Positions 37,280-45,478 of a DNA stretch of 64,000 bases are shown piece after piece. A model generated the notes under the pieces. The model was not told where the DNA came from. It saw nothing but the letters and a program-made list of their open reading frames with translations, and ran no database searches. The position numbers and the translations under genes were made by a program. The stretch lies in NCBI GenBank assembly GCA_020638975.1, contig JACKHN010000003.1, forward strand, positions 1 through 64,000. The letters are read 5' to 3'. Each line of letters begins with the position of its first letter. The stretch's first letter is position 1. The stretch is from Planctomycetaceae bacterium (GTDB lineage Bacteria; Planctomycetota; Planctomycetia; Pirellulales; Pirellulaceae).

Positions 37280-38328
37280 ATTGCAGGCACCGCGACCCCC
37301 AAGTCCTTCGCCAACCGACAGAGTGCCGCCCAGTTCTCGTCATCGAGAAAGATGCCGTTCTTGGAGCGGTCAGCGAACACCCAACGTTCGGGGTCGCCCG
37401 GCAGGACGATCCGCGCGCAGCCCTCGATGCGAGGGCAACTGCGAATGTATTCGGCCAGATTCGCGACTTCGGTTTGAAAATGCTCGGCTCCGCCGAACCC
37501 AGCGGGATCCAGCAACATCAGGAACACGCAGTTGCCCTTCTTTGGATAGAACGGCTGACGCGCGACGACACCGCCCGACAAAGCTCCGGTCAGGATTTCG
37601 ATCATCAAGCTTAAGCCGAAACCTTTGTACGCTTGATTGCCTCCCATTGGCAGAATCGAGCCAGGCGGGTCGGCGTAGAGTTTGTTCGGGTCGGTCGTCG
37701 GCCGGCCTTCACTGTCAAGCAACCAGCCCTCGGGACAGGTCTCGCCCGCGATCTTCTTCACACGCACTTTGCCCTCGGCTGTGGCGCTGGTGCTGAAATC
37801 AAGGATCAGCGGTTCATCGCCGTTGGGGACGCCAATCGCCAGCGGATTCGTACTGAGACGCGGGGCTTTGCCGCCCGGAGGTGCCACGCGCGCCGCAGCT
37901 CCGTGCGAATTGACCATCAGCATCGAGACGAGCCCATCGGCCGCCGCTCGTTCGCAGTATTCGCCCAATCGTCCGATGTGTCCACAATGAATGATCGTGC
38001 CGATCGCCATGCCGCTGCTTCGAGCCTTCTCGGTAAGACGCTCCATCATGCGACCGGCTTGCACTTGCCCAAAGCCCCAGTTGGCATCCGCCGTAATGTG
38101 GGTGGGCGACTCTTTCAGGATCGTCAATTCGGCACCGGACTCACACTCGCCGGTCTTAGTTGCTTCCAGATAATACGGAATCCGCATCACACCGTGCGAT
38201 TCATAGCCGCGCAGGTTCGCATCCACCAGACTCGGTCCGACTCGACGTGATTCTTCTTCCGTCGCACCGCCGGCGGCAAGCAATGCGGTCGCGAACTCTT
38301 GAAGGGCTGCGGCGGGAATCGTGGGCAT
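37276..38328 (-). CDS. Ldh-family (malate/L-lactate/ureidoglycolate type) dehydrogenase
   Basis: 350 residues. The start MPTIPAAALQEFATALLAAGG and HGVMRIPYYLEA, GFGQVQAGRMMERLTEKARS, CGHIGRLGEYCERAAADGLV, NPLAIGVPNGDEPLILDFST and GNQAYKGFGLSLMIEILTGA follow the Ldh_2 family in order; the catalytic His is in CGHIGRLG. The family reduces 2-oxo acids with NAD(P)H. The stop codon lies inside repeat family C, so the last residues may have been altered by its insertion. It is followed by trmL (15 bp upstream in transcription). Confidence 0.9.
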   Translation of the reverse strand: MPTIPAAALQEFATALLAAGGATEEESRRVGPSLVDANLRGYESHGVMRIPYYLEATKTGECESGAELTILKESPTHITADANWGFGQVQAGRMMERLTEKARSSGMAIGTIIHCGHIGRLGEYCERAAADGLVSMLMVNSHGAAARVAPPGGKAPRLSTNPLAIGVPNGDEPLILDFSTSATAEGKVRVKKIAGETCPEGWLLDSEGRPTTDPNKLYADPPGSILPMGGNQAYKGFGLSLMIEILTGALSGGVVARQPFYPKKGNCVFLMLLDPAGFGGAEHFQTEVANLAEYIRSCPRIEGCARIVLPGDPERWVFADRSKNGIFLDDENWAALCRLAKDLGVAVPAM

Positions 38329-38342
38329 CGGGAACTCCTAAG

Positions 38343-38903
38343 TCATTGTTGTAGTTGCGTGCCGCGGTTGGCTGGTCCAACGGTCCGTTCGGCACGGTTG
38401 GTCGAGCCAGAGGTGGCACCCACGTTGCTGGATGGATGTGCCGTATCAAATTGCCGTAGAGCCTCAAATAAGGTCACGGCGACGGCGTTGGCGAGATTTA
38501 AGCTTCTGACTTGTTCGCGGATCGGAATGCGAAGGCAGCGATCTGCGTTGGCTTCGATGATGGCGTCCGGCAAACCCTTGGTCTCGCATCCGAACACGAA
38601 CACATCGCCCCGTTCAAAGGCAACGTCGGTATACAAATGTGTGGCTTTCTTCGAGAAGAACCACGGACGGCGAGCTGGCAGTCGAGTGGTGGCATCATTC
38701 CAATCCTCGGTCATCTCCCATTCAAGGTGGGGCCAGTAGTCCAGACCCGCGCGACGCACCATCCGTTCCTCCATGCTGAATCCCAACGGCTGGACGAGCC
38801 AGAGCTTGGCGCCGGTCGCAACGCACGTACGCCCGATGTTTCCCGTGTTTTGCGGGATTTCGGGTTCGTGCAGGACAACATGGAAATTGGGTTCGTATTT
38901 CAC
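38343..38903 (-). CDS. trmL: tRNA (cytidine/uridine-2'-O)-methyltransferase TrmL
   Basis: 186 residues. The SPOUT fold motifs PEIPQNTGNIGRTCVATGAK, VFVFGCETKGLPDAIIE and CLRIPIREQVRSLNLANAVA (the knot) are present and intact. It methylates the 2'-O of nucleotide 34 in tRNA-Leu. Core TrmL ends near residue 155; the extra tail (TAHPSSNVGATSGSTNRAER...) looks like low-complexity read-through of intergenic DNA. It diverges from ispG across a palindrome. Confidence 0.93.
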   Translation of the reverse strand: MKYEPNFHVVLHEPEIPQNTGNIGRTCVATGAKLWLVQPLGFSMEERMVRRAGLDYWPHLEWEMTEDWNDATTRLPARRPWFFSKKATHLYTDVAFERGDVFVFGCETKGLPDAIIEANADRCLRIPIREQVRSLNLANAVAVTLFEALRQFDTAHPSSNVGATSGSTNRAERTVGPANRGTQLQQ

Positions 38904-39037
38904 ACCACCGGGATATCAGTTGGTAGGCAGAGCGTCAAGCGGCTTGGCCGTCGGGAACGCGGTCGCTACTCTGTCGATGTGATGTTGCTAGAATCATTGC
39001 GGTTAGTCGAGAATCAGCCGTTTAAGGACGTTGCGGT

Positions 39038-39092
39038 GTGCCACTGGCTCTGCCAGTGCAAGCCTTGACGGCACTGGCAGAGCCAGTGGCAC
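39038..39092. repeat. Perfect 22-bp inverted repeat, family E (GTGCCACTGGCTCTGCCAGT)
   Basis: Arms 39038-39059 and 39071-39092 are exact reverse complements with an 11-bp spacer. It lies in the divergent region between trmL and ispG, 44 bp before the ispG start, so it could form a leader hairpin or affect expression. Confidence 0.8.
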
Positions 39093-39135
39093 GCTCGATG
39101 TCGCGACAAACTGCCTCCATGAAAGTCCAAGCCCC

Positions 39136-40272
39136 GTGGAAATCACTCGCAATCCAACTCGTCCCGTCAAAATCGGCTCTGTAATCATCGGCGACAACAA
39201 TCCGGTCGCGGTGCAGAGCATGACCGCGACTCATACTCAGAATGTTGCTGCCACCGTCGAGCAGGTTAATGCGTTGCACGAGGCCGGTGCGGATGTTGTT
39301 CGGATCGCGGTCGACAGTAAAAAAGATGCGGAAGCTTTGGCCGAGATTCGTCGTCAGACAAAGGCCAACCTTTCGGTCGATCTTCAGGAGAACTACCGGC
39401 TCGCCGAGCTAGTCGCTCCGCATGTCGATAAGATTCGCTACAACCCAGGCCACCTGTACCACCATGAACGTGATCTGCCCTGGCAGGAGAAGGTGGCCTA
39501 TATCGCCGGAGTGGCAGCCGCGAACGATTGTGCGATCCGGGTCGGAGTCAACTGTGGCAGTGTCGATCCCGCCAAGAAGGAAATGTACGCGGATGACGAT
39601 TCGATCGGGCCAATGCTTGAAAGCGCGCTCGACCACTGCGAGTATCTCGATTCGATTGGCTTTACGCGTTACTGTGTTTCGTTGAAAGACTCAGACCCGC
39701 AACTGGTGATCGAAGTCAATCGCCGCTTCGCGGAAGCTCGTCCGGACGTGCCGCTGCATCTTGGCGTGACCGAAGCGGGGATGCCGCCGGACGGGATCAT
39801 CAAGACTCGCATTGCCTTCGAACAATTGATCAGTCGCGGCATTGGCGACACGATTCGTGTCTCGCTGACCGTTCCCAATCCGAAGAAGCCCGAAGAGATT
39901 CAAGCAGGTCGAAGCATCTTGGCGGACATCGCGGCGGGGCGCGTCCGATCCGTCGTCGACTATGGCCTGAGTACGATGAATATCATTTCGTGCCCGAGTT
40001 GCTCGCGCGTCGAAAATGAAGCGTTCATCGAGTTGGCTCAACAAGTCAAAGCCATGACCGAGTATGCCAAAGACCATGCTATCACGATCGCTGTTATGGG
40101 CTGTCGCGTGAACGGCCCCGGCGAGACTGACGATGCTGATCTGGGGCTGTGGTGTGGGCCGAATTTCGTCAATCTCAAGCGAGGCACTGAGGAGTTGGGT
40201 GCCTTTTCTTACGAAGATATCCTGGGCAAACTCAAGGAAGAGTTGGACAAACTCGTGGGGGCAACGGCTTAA
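39136..40272 (+). CDS. ispG: 4-hydroxy-3-methylbut-2-enyl diphosphate synthase
   Basis: 378 residues from GTG 39136 (VEITRNPTRPVKIGSVIIGD); the longer open frame starts inside the palindrome and is rejected. The enzyme reads IGDNNPVAVQSMTATHTQN, IRYNPGHL, GVNCGSVD, and the C-terminal 4Fe-4S ligands in ISCPSCSRVE and MGCRVNGPGE. It converts MEcPP to HMBPP in the non-mevalonate isoprenoid pathway. The short alpha/beta two-domain bacterial form (without the plant insertion) is retained. The upstream ATG at 39119 is out of frame. Confidence 0.96.
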   Translation: MEITRNPTRPVKIGSVIIGDNNPVAVQSMTATHTQNVAATVEQVNALHEAGADVVRIAVDSKKDAEALAEIRRQTKANLSVDLQENYRLAELVAPHVDKIRYNPGHLYHHERDLPWQEKVAYIAGVAAANDCAIRVGVNCGSVDPAKKEMYADDDSIGPMLESALDHCEYLDSIGFTRYCVSLKDSDPQLVIEVNRRFAEARPDVPLHLGVTEAGMPPDGIIKTRIAFEQLISRGIGDTIRVSLTVPNPKKPEEIQAGRSILADIAAGRVRSVVDYGLSTMNIISCPSCSRVENEAFIELAQQVKAMTEYAKDHAITIAVMGCRVNGPGETDDADLGLWCGPNFVNLKRGTEELGAFSYEDILGKLKEELDKLVGATA

Positions 40273-40280
40273 AAAGCCGT
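40264..40280 (+). terminator. Hairpin spanning the ispG stop codon
   Basis: ACGGCTT and AAGCCGT pair around AAA, with the TAA stop at 40270-40272 inside. A T-rich tract is absent, so it may be a weak terminator or a stabilising hairpin. Confidence 0.4.
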
Positions 40281-40706
40281 CCGAACGCGTGGTTGAGGGA
40301 CGGTTTGCCTGTGCGGTGACGGGCGCTCTTTGCGCTCGAATTGGCGCGCTATGCACAGTATCAATACGCCGACTCAGATTTTTCTTTAAAGAATCGCCGC
40401 AAATCCGTGTATTTCGTACAAGAGAAATGAGCGGGGCCGACCGATTCATCGCTGAATCGAGGCCACCGGGCGGGGAGCGATGAGGCTTCTGGAAAACAGA
40501 TGGTCCGGGAAGTGCTGTCATTGGTGGATACGTTGAAGTCGATGTGCAACGTCTCTGATAGTATGAGTCACTGCCTTCGACACCTCCATCAGCACAACAG
40601 CCCCGATTACAGCGATAGGTCTTAGTGAACGAATCTTCTCCGCAAGTCTGGTTGGTTGACGTGGCGACTTGCGATTTCGGTTAGTGACGGGGTGGAGAGG
40701 AATCTA
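40281..40706. other. Intergenic region
   Basis: 426 bp with no gene recognised. A T-rich stretch (GATTTTTCTTTAAAG) lies around 40377-40392. The end carries GGAGAGG, the RBS of the next gene. No RNA gene is evident. Confidence 0.5.
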
Positions 40707-42101
40707 GTGAATAAATCTTCCAAGTCTGATCCGGTTGCTCCTCTGAAAATCTTAGAAAAACCAGAAACTGAGCAACGGCAAGAATCTGGATCCGCGATTT
40801 GCTATCGAATGGAGCCGATGAAGCGAATGCTGTCGCACGAAGAATGTCAGCACTCGTGTCATCAAGGAAACGGCAACTCCGGAACTGGCAACCATATGCC
40901 GCCGTGTCTGTTGTCGGCGCAACAGCACAGCGTCGTCGATCTGGAAAAGGTCTGTCGAGTGGCCCTCATGGTCACTCCACAAGAGACCGGTGAGGTCGTC
41001 GATCAAGCCTGGGAGGCTGTCTCGACGATTCGTGCCATCTTGAGGCAACAAGCCCATCCAATGACGGTGACTTCGCAGACTGTCTTCCTGCGGAGTGCCG
41101 AAGACGAGGAGGCATGTCGCAAGATATTTGCCGCTTATTTTGGTGATCGTGCACCTGCGACGAACTTCATTGTCCAGCCTCCGTGCGGTGGCCAGGCGTT
41201 GGCGATCGAGGCTTGGGCTCTCGGTGGTAACGGCGTTGCCGTGGAGTTCCCCGAGCCTGATGTGGTGCAAGTCAGTTACGAAGGACTGCGGTGGACACAG
41301 CTTTCCGGAATCGTGCCGCCTCCAACGGCGACAACGGCCTATGATCAAACCAAGGAAGCGTTTGACGAGGTAGCCAATCGATTGGAGCGGGCAGGCACAT
41401 CCTTCAACGATGTCGTCCGCACTTGGTTGTATCAGGGCGGAATCACCGAAGACGAAGATGGGATCGAGCGTTATCGCGAATTGAACCGAGCACGAACGGA
41501 CTTTTTTGCAGAGCAGGAATCGCAGGGCCGTATGGCGATTCGTCGAGGAGATTCAATCTTCTACCCGGCCAGCACTGGCATTGGCATGGCGGGACGCGGG
41601 TTAGCCGTCAGTTGTTTGGCTCTCCAAACCCAACGTACTGATGTCCACCTGCAACCCTTGGAGAATCCTCAACAGGTTTCGGCCTTCGATTATGCAAAGA
41701 GTTTTTCTGCAAAGAGTCCAAAGTTCTCGCGGGCGATGGCCATGGTGGTCGGCGACTACGTCACGACTTGGATTTCAGGGACCGCCAGCATTGTCAATTC
41801 GGAGAGTGTGCATTTAGGGGATATCGAACGGCAAACCGAACAAACCATCGATAACATTCAACGGCTGATCGGTCCGGAGAATCTCGAACGACATGGTTTG
41901 CCGGGAGCTGGAGCACAGATCGCCGACTTGGCCAAGGTCAGAGTCTACGTCAAGCGGCCCGAAGACTATGAGAAGTGTCGCGTAGTTTGCGAGCGTCGCT
42001 TCGGCCCGTTGCCCACGATTTACGCACAAGCGGATGTGTGTCGTGGAGATTTATTGGTGGAGATTGAAGGTGTGGCGTTCTCTCGTATTCGTGAGGCATA
42101 A
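40707..42101 (+). CDS. Chorismatase (FkbO/Hyg5-like) / RidA-superfamily protein
   Basis: 464 residues from GTG 40707 with GGAGAGG six bases upstream; an earlier open frame is unsupported. The C-terminal half matches chorismatase-type proteins: FYPASTGIGMAGRGLAVSCL, LENPQQVSAFDYAKSFSAKS, TTWISGTASIVNSESVHLGD and a RidA-like end (IADLAKVRVYVKRPEDYEKC). The N-terminal half holds a second RidA-like domain after a flexible start. FkbO/Hyg5 enzymes hydrolyse or rearrange chorismate; catalytic residues were not verified, so a broader RidA-type function is possible. It precedes the DUF1549/1553 gene by 20 bp. Confidence 0.72.
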   Translation: MNKSSKSDPVAPLKILEKPETEQRQESGSAICYRMEPMKRMLSHEECQHSCHQGNGNSGTGNHMPPCLLSAQQHSVVDLEKVCRVALMVTPQETGEVVDQAWEAVSTIRAILRQQAHPMTVTSQTVFLRSAEDEEACRKIFAAYFGDRAPATNFIVQPPCGGQALAIEAWALGGNGVAVEFPEPDVVQVSYEGLRWTQLSGIVPPPTATTAYDQTKEAFDEVANRLERAGTSFNDVVRTWLYQGGITEDEDGIERYRELNRARTDFFAEQESQGRMAIRRGDSIFYPASTGIGMAGRGLAVSCLALQTQRTDVHLQPLENPQQVSAFDYAKSFSAKSPKFSRAMAMVVGDYVTTWISGTASIVNSESVHLGDIERQTEQTIDNIQRLIGPENLERHGLPGAGAQIADLAKVRVYVKRPEDYEKCRVVCERRFGPLPTIYAQADVCRGDLLVEIEGVAFSRIREA

Positions 42102-42121
42102 CCCACCCGAGAACGAGGTAC

Positions 42122-44002
42122 ATGGTGTCTGGTCAACCGATTCTATCGTCGGAGCGCCGTGTTATTCACGTGGACACACATCGTCACGGCAGGCGAGGTG
42201 TTGACTGGAGCATCGTTGCTGGTGCTGCTCTTTGTGGGGCGCTCACTGTGATTATGGTTGTGGCGCTCATGTGGCCCGCGCTGGAGGCAGGATCGGCACA
42301 GCGATCACTCCGCCCTCCGACCGGTGCCATTGCACGGGGGTTGAATGCGGAATGGCAACGGGCCAGCCACCAGCAGGAGTCGCAAGTCTCGCTGAAGCGA
42401 GATCGCAGTCGACAAGCAGGGATGAACGGGGAGCAGCCCGTGGAATCGACAGGTTTCGGCTTCGCGTTCCAGTCTGACGTCGGTCCAGACGGACGGTCGT
42501 TGAACGAGGAGAATCCCTTCGTTAGTGAGGAGCCGCTTCAGGTCCAAAACAAAATCGACGATCTGACATTTGCCAGATGGGCCCAACTCAACATCCAGCC
42601 TGCGAAACTCTGCTCCGACGCCGTTTTCCTGCGACGCGTCTATGTCGATATGCTCGGCACGCTCCCCACGCTGGACGAGGCACGAGAGTTCGCGGACAGT
42701 CCCGATCCGATGAAACGTTCGGCGTGCATTGATCGCGTGCTGGAACGCCCCGAGTTTGCGGACTACATGGCCATGAAGTGGTGTGACATCCTGCGTGTGA
42801 AGGCAGAGTTTCCTATCAAGCTCTGGCCGAATGCGGCTCAGGCTTATCACCGTTGGATTCGCACATCGATCGCCAACAACATGCCCTATGACGAGTTCGC
42901 ACGCCAATTGCTTACGGCGTCTGGCAGCAATTTTCGTACACCACAAGTTAACTTCTATCGCGCGATACAAAGCAAAGAGCCGCCAGCGATTGCCGAAGCG
43001 GTTGCGTTAACCTTTCTTTGTGAACGTGCCGATCGATGGCCAGAGTATCGGATGGAAGGGATGAGCACGTTCTTCTCTCAAGTTGGTTTCAAACCAACAG
43101 GTGAGTGGAAGGAGGAAATCGTCTTCTTCGACCCAAGACGCGGCAATTCAACGATCAGCACCGAGCCGCTTCTGGCGGTCCTTCCGAACGGTGCAGCGGT
43201 ACAGATTCCAGCTGGTGAAGATCCACGTCGGGTGTTCGCCGACTGGCTGGTGGACAAACGCAATCCATGGTTCGCACGCGCGATTAGCAATCGAATCTGG
43301 TATTGGCTGCTCGGGCGAGGAATTGTCGACCCGCCCGATGACATGCGAACGGACAATCCACCGTCAAACAAAGCCCTGCTCGATCATCTCGCTGACGAAC
43401 TCATTAGCGCGGACTATGACCTAAGGCATCTCTATCGCCACATACTCAACTCGCATACCTATCAACTCTCCAGTATCCCGCAGAGCAAGTCCTCTCGAGC
43501 AGCCGAAGAGTTCGCGTTCTATCAAACGCGGCGACTGGACGCCGAGGTGCTGATCGATGCCATCTGCATCGCGACGGGGACGACCGAAACCTACTCCAGC
43601 ATTATTCCCGAGCCCTTTACCTTCCTGCCGGATAATCAGCGGGCGATCGCGTTGCCTGACGGAAGCATTACTAGCAGCTTTTTGGAAATGTTCGGACGTC
43701 CCACTCGCGACACCGGATTGGAGAGCGATCGGAACAATAGCTTTTCCGCCGCACAAGCCCTGCATCTGCTGAACTCGAATCATTTGCGTAACAAGTTGAA
43801 GACGGGACCAAAGATGAGAGAGCTGCTTCAACAAGCGACCGCATCGTCAGACCCTTCCGAAATACTCTATCTCGCAATCCTCTCGCGGCGTCCAACAACG
43901 GATGAGCGATATACGGTCAGCGGGCTTTGCAGTTCCATGAGCGGTGCGCAGGACGTCGTGTGGGCGCTGATGAATAGCGATGAATTTCTATTTCGACACT
44001 AA
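42122..44002 (+). CDS. DUF1549/DUF1553 domain protein, membrane anchored
   Basis: 626 residues. An N-terminal transmembrane segment (DWSIVAGAALCGALTVIMVV) and a Ser/Arg/Gln-rich linker lead to DUF1549 (residues about 140-260; FLRRVYVDMLGTLPTLDEAR, WCDILRVKAEFPIKLWPNAA) and DUF1553 (about 370-600; FADWLVDKRNPWFARAISNR, HILNSHTYQLSSIP, FLEMFGRP, NNSFSAAQALHLLNS). These domains occur together in planctomycetes, next to DUF1501 proteins; the function is unknown. Here no cytochrome domain is attached. Confidence 0.88.
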   Translation: MVSGQPILSSERRVIHVDTHRHGRRGVDWSIVAGAALCGALTVIMVVALMWPALEAGSAQRSLRPPTGAIARGLNAEWQRASHQQESQVSLKRDRSRQAGMNGEQPVESTGFGFAFQSDVGPDGRSLNEENPFVSEEPLQVQNKIDDLTFARWAQLNIQPAKLCSDAVFLRRVYVDMLGTLPTLDEAREFADSPDPMKRSACIDRVLERPEFADYMAMKWCDILRVKAEFPIKLWPNAAQAYHRWIRTSIANNMPYDEFARQLLTASGSNFRTPQVNFYRAIQSKEPPAIAEAVALTFLCERADRWPEYRMEGMSTFFSQVGFKPTGEWKEEIVFFDPRRGNSTISTEPLLAVLPNGAAVQIPAGEDPRRVFADWLVDKRNPWFARAISNRIWYWLLGRGIVDPPDDMRTDNPPSNKALLDHLADELISADYDLRHLYRHILNSHTYQLSSIPQSKSSRAAEEFAFYQTRRLDAEVLIDAICIATGTTETYSSIIPEPFTFLPDNQRAIALPDGSITSSFLEMFGRPTRDTGLESDRNNSFSAAQALHLLNSNHLRNKLKTGPKMRELLQQATASSDPSEILYLAILSRRPTTDERYTVSGLCSSMSGAQDVVWALMNSDEFLFRH

Positions 44003-44020
44003 TTGCCTAGGAGTGCTTCC

Positions 44021-45403
44021 ATGTCCAACACAAAACATTGCGGTGGTTGTTCAAGTTGGGGGCCAAACCTAACTCGCCGGCAAGCGATTCAAAGTGGACT
44101 GCTCAGTTCGGCAGGAATGATGATCGCATCGCGGCTAGTGGCCGAGGACTACGCAACTTCGACGGCGGGAGCCAAGGTGATTCCGGCGAAGGCGAAAGCG
44201 GTAATCCAGATCTGGTTGTCGGGCGGTCCAACTCACATCGATACGTTTGATCCAAAGCCAGAAGCCGGGACCGACTATACCGGGCCGCTGAGCAAGACGT
44301 GTGCGACCAACATACCGGGCTTTCAGATTGGCGAGTTGCTTCCGGAACTCAGTAAGCTGGCCGATAAGTATTCTCTGATTCGCAGCTTTACACATGGGCA
44401 AAACGGGCACGAGACTGCGTCTTATCTAACGCAAACGGGCCGCATGCCGGGAAGAGTTGTCTATCCTGCGGCCGGGGCCGTCGTCACCGCCTTTAAGGGT
44501 TTCCCCGAGTCAGATGGCACGCAAGAAGAGAGCTTGATTCCTCCGTACGTTGTGCTGACCAGCCCGCAAGGACGCTTCTCCGAAGCGGGCTTAATGGGAA
44601 TGCGTTACAAACCCTTTGCAACAGGTGGCGATCCGAACGCAGCTCGTTTTGCGGTGGAAGGGATCGTCGCGCCCGATCTATCCGATGCACAGCAGATGCA
44701 GCGACGCGACTTGTTGCAACGCGTCAACTCGCTCGGCAATTCGCTACGCGACAATACAGAACTGGCCATCGCTACGAAATCCAGGGAGCATGCGTACGAT
44801 CTGATGCTGGGCGATGCGGGCAATGTGTTTGATCTCAACACCGAAGACGCCGAGCTGCGCGCTCGCTACGGTCGCACGACGTTCGGTCAATCGTGTTTGG
44901 CAGCTCGCAGACTGGTCGAGCAAGGCACTAAGTTTGTCACGATCAATCACGGCGGTTGGGATACCCATAAGGATCATTTTGTGGCCATGCGTCGTAAGCT
45001 GCCTGAGTTGGATCGCGGCTTAGGGACGCTGATCGCAGATCTGGCGGATCGAGGTCTGCTGGACAGCACCATCGTCTGGTGCGTCGGGGAGTTCGGTCGA
45101 TCGCCGAAAGTTGCGACGGAATCACCCTGGAATGGCGGTCGCCATCACTTCGGCGCGGTATTCTCAACATTAGTCGCCGGCGGAGGCTTCAAGGGTGGAC
45201 AGATCGTTGGTGCTTCCAATGCTCGCGCCGAGACCGTCAAAGAACGCCCCGTGTATCCGTGCGACCTGATCGGAACGATGTACGAACTCGTGGGAATCGA
45301 TCCCGAAGCCGGCTTGCCGAATCCTCGCGGCGAGTTTATCCGCGCAACACCTGGCGAGGACGAAGGAATGGAATCGGGAGGCCGTGTAACGGAACTCACC
45401 TAA
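44021..45403 (+). CDS. DUF1501 protein with Tat-like signal
   Basis: 460 residues. ATG 44021 follows AGGAGTGCTTCC and starts a TRRQAIQSGLLSSAGM twin-arginine signal. The body shows the DUF1501 order: AVIQIWLSGGPTHIDTFDPK, FQIGELLPELSKLADKYSLI, RSFTHGQNGHETA, VTINHGGWDTHKDHF and IVWCVGEFGRSPKV. The fold is of the alkaline-phosphatase/sulfatase-like superfamily, but no role is established. It pairs with the preceding DUF1549/1553 gene. Confidence 0.92.
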   Translation: MSNTKHCGGCSSWGPNLTRRQAIQSGLLSSAGMMIASRLVAEDYATSTAGAKVIPAKAKAVIQIWLSGGPTHIDTFDPKPEAGTDYTGPLSKTCATNIPGFQIGELLPELSKLADKYSLIRSFTHGQNGHETASYLTQTGRMPGRVVYPAAGAVVTAFKGFPESDGTQEESLIPPYVVLTSPQGRFSEAGLMGMRYKPFATGGDPNAARFAVEGIVAPDLSDAQQMQRRDLLQRVNSLGNSLRDNTELAIATKSREHAYDLMLGDAGNVFDLNTEDAELRARYGRTTFGQSCLAARRLVEQGTKFVTINHGGWDTHKDHFVAMRRKLPELDRGLGTLIADLADRGLLDSTIVWCVGEFGRSPKVATESPWNGGRHHFGAVFSTLVAGGGFKGGQIVGASNARAETVKERPVYPCDLIGTMYELVGIDPEAGLPNPRGEFIRATPGEDEGMESGGRVTELT

Positions 45404-45478
45404 CGCGTGGCAGCGCGCGGCGAGTTCGAACATCGCTTGCGTCTTGTCGCCGAAACTATTGATGTCGCGGAGAGAATA

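Noticed and set aside
40273..40706. Possible RNA gene or riboswitch upstream of the chorismatase-like gene
   Set aside because: No stable conserved structure, terminator/anti-terminator pair or known aptamer sequence was seen.
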